Positions 62,832-64,000 of a DNA stretch of 64,000 nt are shown here, piece after piece. Each line of letters opens with the position of its first letter. Within the stretch, counting starts at the first letter, position 1. Made by a program: the position numbers and the translations under genes. The stretch comes from Geosiphon pyriformis. Lineage: Eukaryota > Glomeromycota > Glomeromycetes > Archaeosporales > Geosiphonaceae. The stretch is taken from the NCBI GenBank assembly GCA_016748015.1, contig JAAOMT010000694.1, positions 335,847-399,846 of the forward strand, read 5' to 3'. The notes beneath the pieces are model-generated. The model ran no database searches. It saw nothing but the letters and a program-made list of their open reading frames with translations, and was not told where the DNA came from.

Positions 62832-64000
62832 AGATTGAGTGAAATTCCTTTTTGACAAACATCGGATAAAGCTACTGATACTAAATTTATAAAATCCGTT
62901 CTATCTTTATACATGTACAAAGTAACTAATGTTTGTTGGCTATTGCTCTCTCGATATTTCTTAGAAATATAGATAATATCATTGCAAGTAAATTTAGAAA
63001 GATTAAAATCTTCAATATTTAAAGTGAATAATATTATAAAAAAGATCAGGATAAATTAGCAAATAACTTACTAAAAATCCTCTGCTAGCAATCGGTTAGT
63101 TTTTTAGAAATTGATTGTTATCTTCTAAATTAAATTAATCGTTATTAAACTCTGAATAATATAAGAAGCCTCTAAACTATATAAGCTATTCGTTCGATAG
63201 AAATTTCGGTAGCAAGTAGTGAATAATTATTCGAGATATCGTCCAGGAAATAGTTGTTTGATGACAGTTAATTTACTAGTTGAAAGACTAGAGTCGATTA
63301 GATAGTGCTTAATAAAAAGAAAGAAATTATAAAGAAACATAAAATATATATTTAATTCATAAAAATGAATGCCAACACAAAAATTATTTATTCAGGTTTA
63401 AAAAGAGTAGATATAGCTTTAAAAGTTATTGGAAACTTCTAGATTTAAGCTCGGAATTTTAATTTTGAGAATTTCTACGGAACAAAGAATTCGGCTTTGA
63501 TTAACATAGAATTTTCTAACTCCCAAAAAAATAATTTAAATTTCTAAACTTTAGAAAGGTTTTCGCATTAAATTTTTGATCCCTTTTAAGATCTTTAATC
63601 GGATCATCTCAAAACTCTTATGCAAAAGAAGTTAATAGAATATCACGGTAGTTGAATAGGAAATAGTGACGGAAATATAATTTTCGATATTGCGTGGATA
63701 AGAATAGCAAAATGAATAGAAATGCAATATTATGTTAGAGAATTTTCATTCATCGTCCCTATTACTTGATTTTAAATATTAATATCAAACTATATTCACC
63801 GGGACTATTTATAAATGATGCACACATGATAGAATGATAGAAATTCAAACATTGAATATTAAGAGCTTTCTCTTAAAAGAACAACATTTCTAATTCAGAA
63901 TGCCATTAAAACGATGTTATATTTTTATTTATTACTTAAGGAGTAAAAAACATAACTTTGTGAACAATTTGAATAATTTGTGCAAATTTATATATATTTT
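62832..64000. other. Terminal AT-rich stretch, no gene seen
   Basis: Intergenic-like sequence to the window edge, with slightly higher G+C than the deserts. No ORF over 60 codons and no motif I can support. Confidence 0.5.

Noticed and set aside
1-64000. tRNA, rRNA and CRISPR search
   Set aside because: No cloverleaf with recognisable A and B boxes, no rRNA core sequence and no regularly spaced direct repeats were seen by eye; a covariance-model scan could not be run.

Overview
The window looks like nuclear DNA of an early-diverging filamentous fungus. The best fit is an arbuscular mycorrhizal fungus (Glomeromycotina, Rhizophagus/Gigaspora-like). Reasons: very high A+T (by eye about 75-90%), short spliceosomal introns (about 40-255 nt, mostly 65-120), Asn-homopolymer proteins, relics of TLDc and Sel1-repeat genes (families expanded in these fungi), class-3 lipase-like genes, and a Tad/I-type LINE. 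This assignment is inference; no rRNA or tRNA gene was found to test it.

Layout. 1-2,647 is AT-rich and gene-free. 2,648-~9,400 is a near full-length, inactivated non-LTR retrotransposon on the minus strand. Its two ORFs are each in one frame, with only point-mutation stops. ~9,400-18,800 is an extremely AT-rich desert. 18,800-29,140 holds degenerate minisatellites, a broken lipase-like gene (minus) and three other decayed genes: an unknown family, a TLDc domain, and a family with a VEVKSP motif. 29,140-36,530 is again nearly empty.

36,532-38,143 is an intact four-exon lipase-like gene (minus) with a signal peptide. 41,870-42,121 encodes a small secreted protein. 43,265-45,250 holds TLDc and Sel1-repeat relics. 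46,186-47,516 is a second intact lipase-like gene (plus, five exons). 49,405-51,840 and 52,215-53,636 are two paralogous SAM-dependent methyltransferase genes, tail to tail, sharing three intron positions. 55,200-57,060 holds a coiled-coil relic, a tentative small spliced gene and a GC-richer patch with a strong hairpin. 58,136-59,832 is a five-exon gene for a 417-residue coiled-coil protein I do not recognise. The rest to 64,000 is AT-rich, with one exon-like piece near 62.5 kb.

Main themes. (1) All three lipase-like loci have Gly where the class-3 lipase nucleophile Ser should be (GHGxGG), although the two intact genes keep the catalytic Asp and His. (2) The LINE and the other relics have many stops that could come from C:G to T:A transitions, and the LINE RT has Asn at all three catalytic Asp positions. 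This fits a RIP-like or deamination decay process. (3) The methyltransferase pair is a clear inverted duplication that has diverged mainly through a low-complexity N-terminal extension. Exon models were built by hand from splice signals and phase; all multi-exon models I give as intact genes close in frame.
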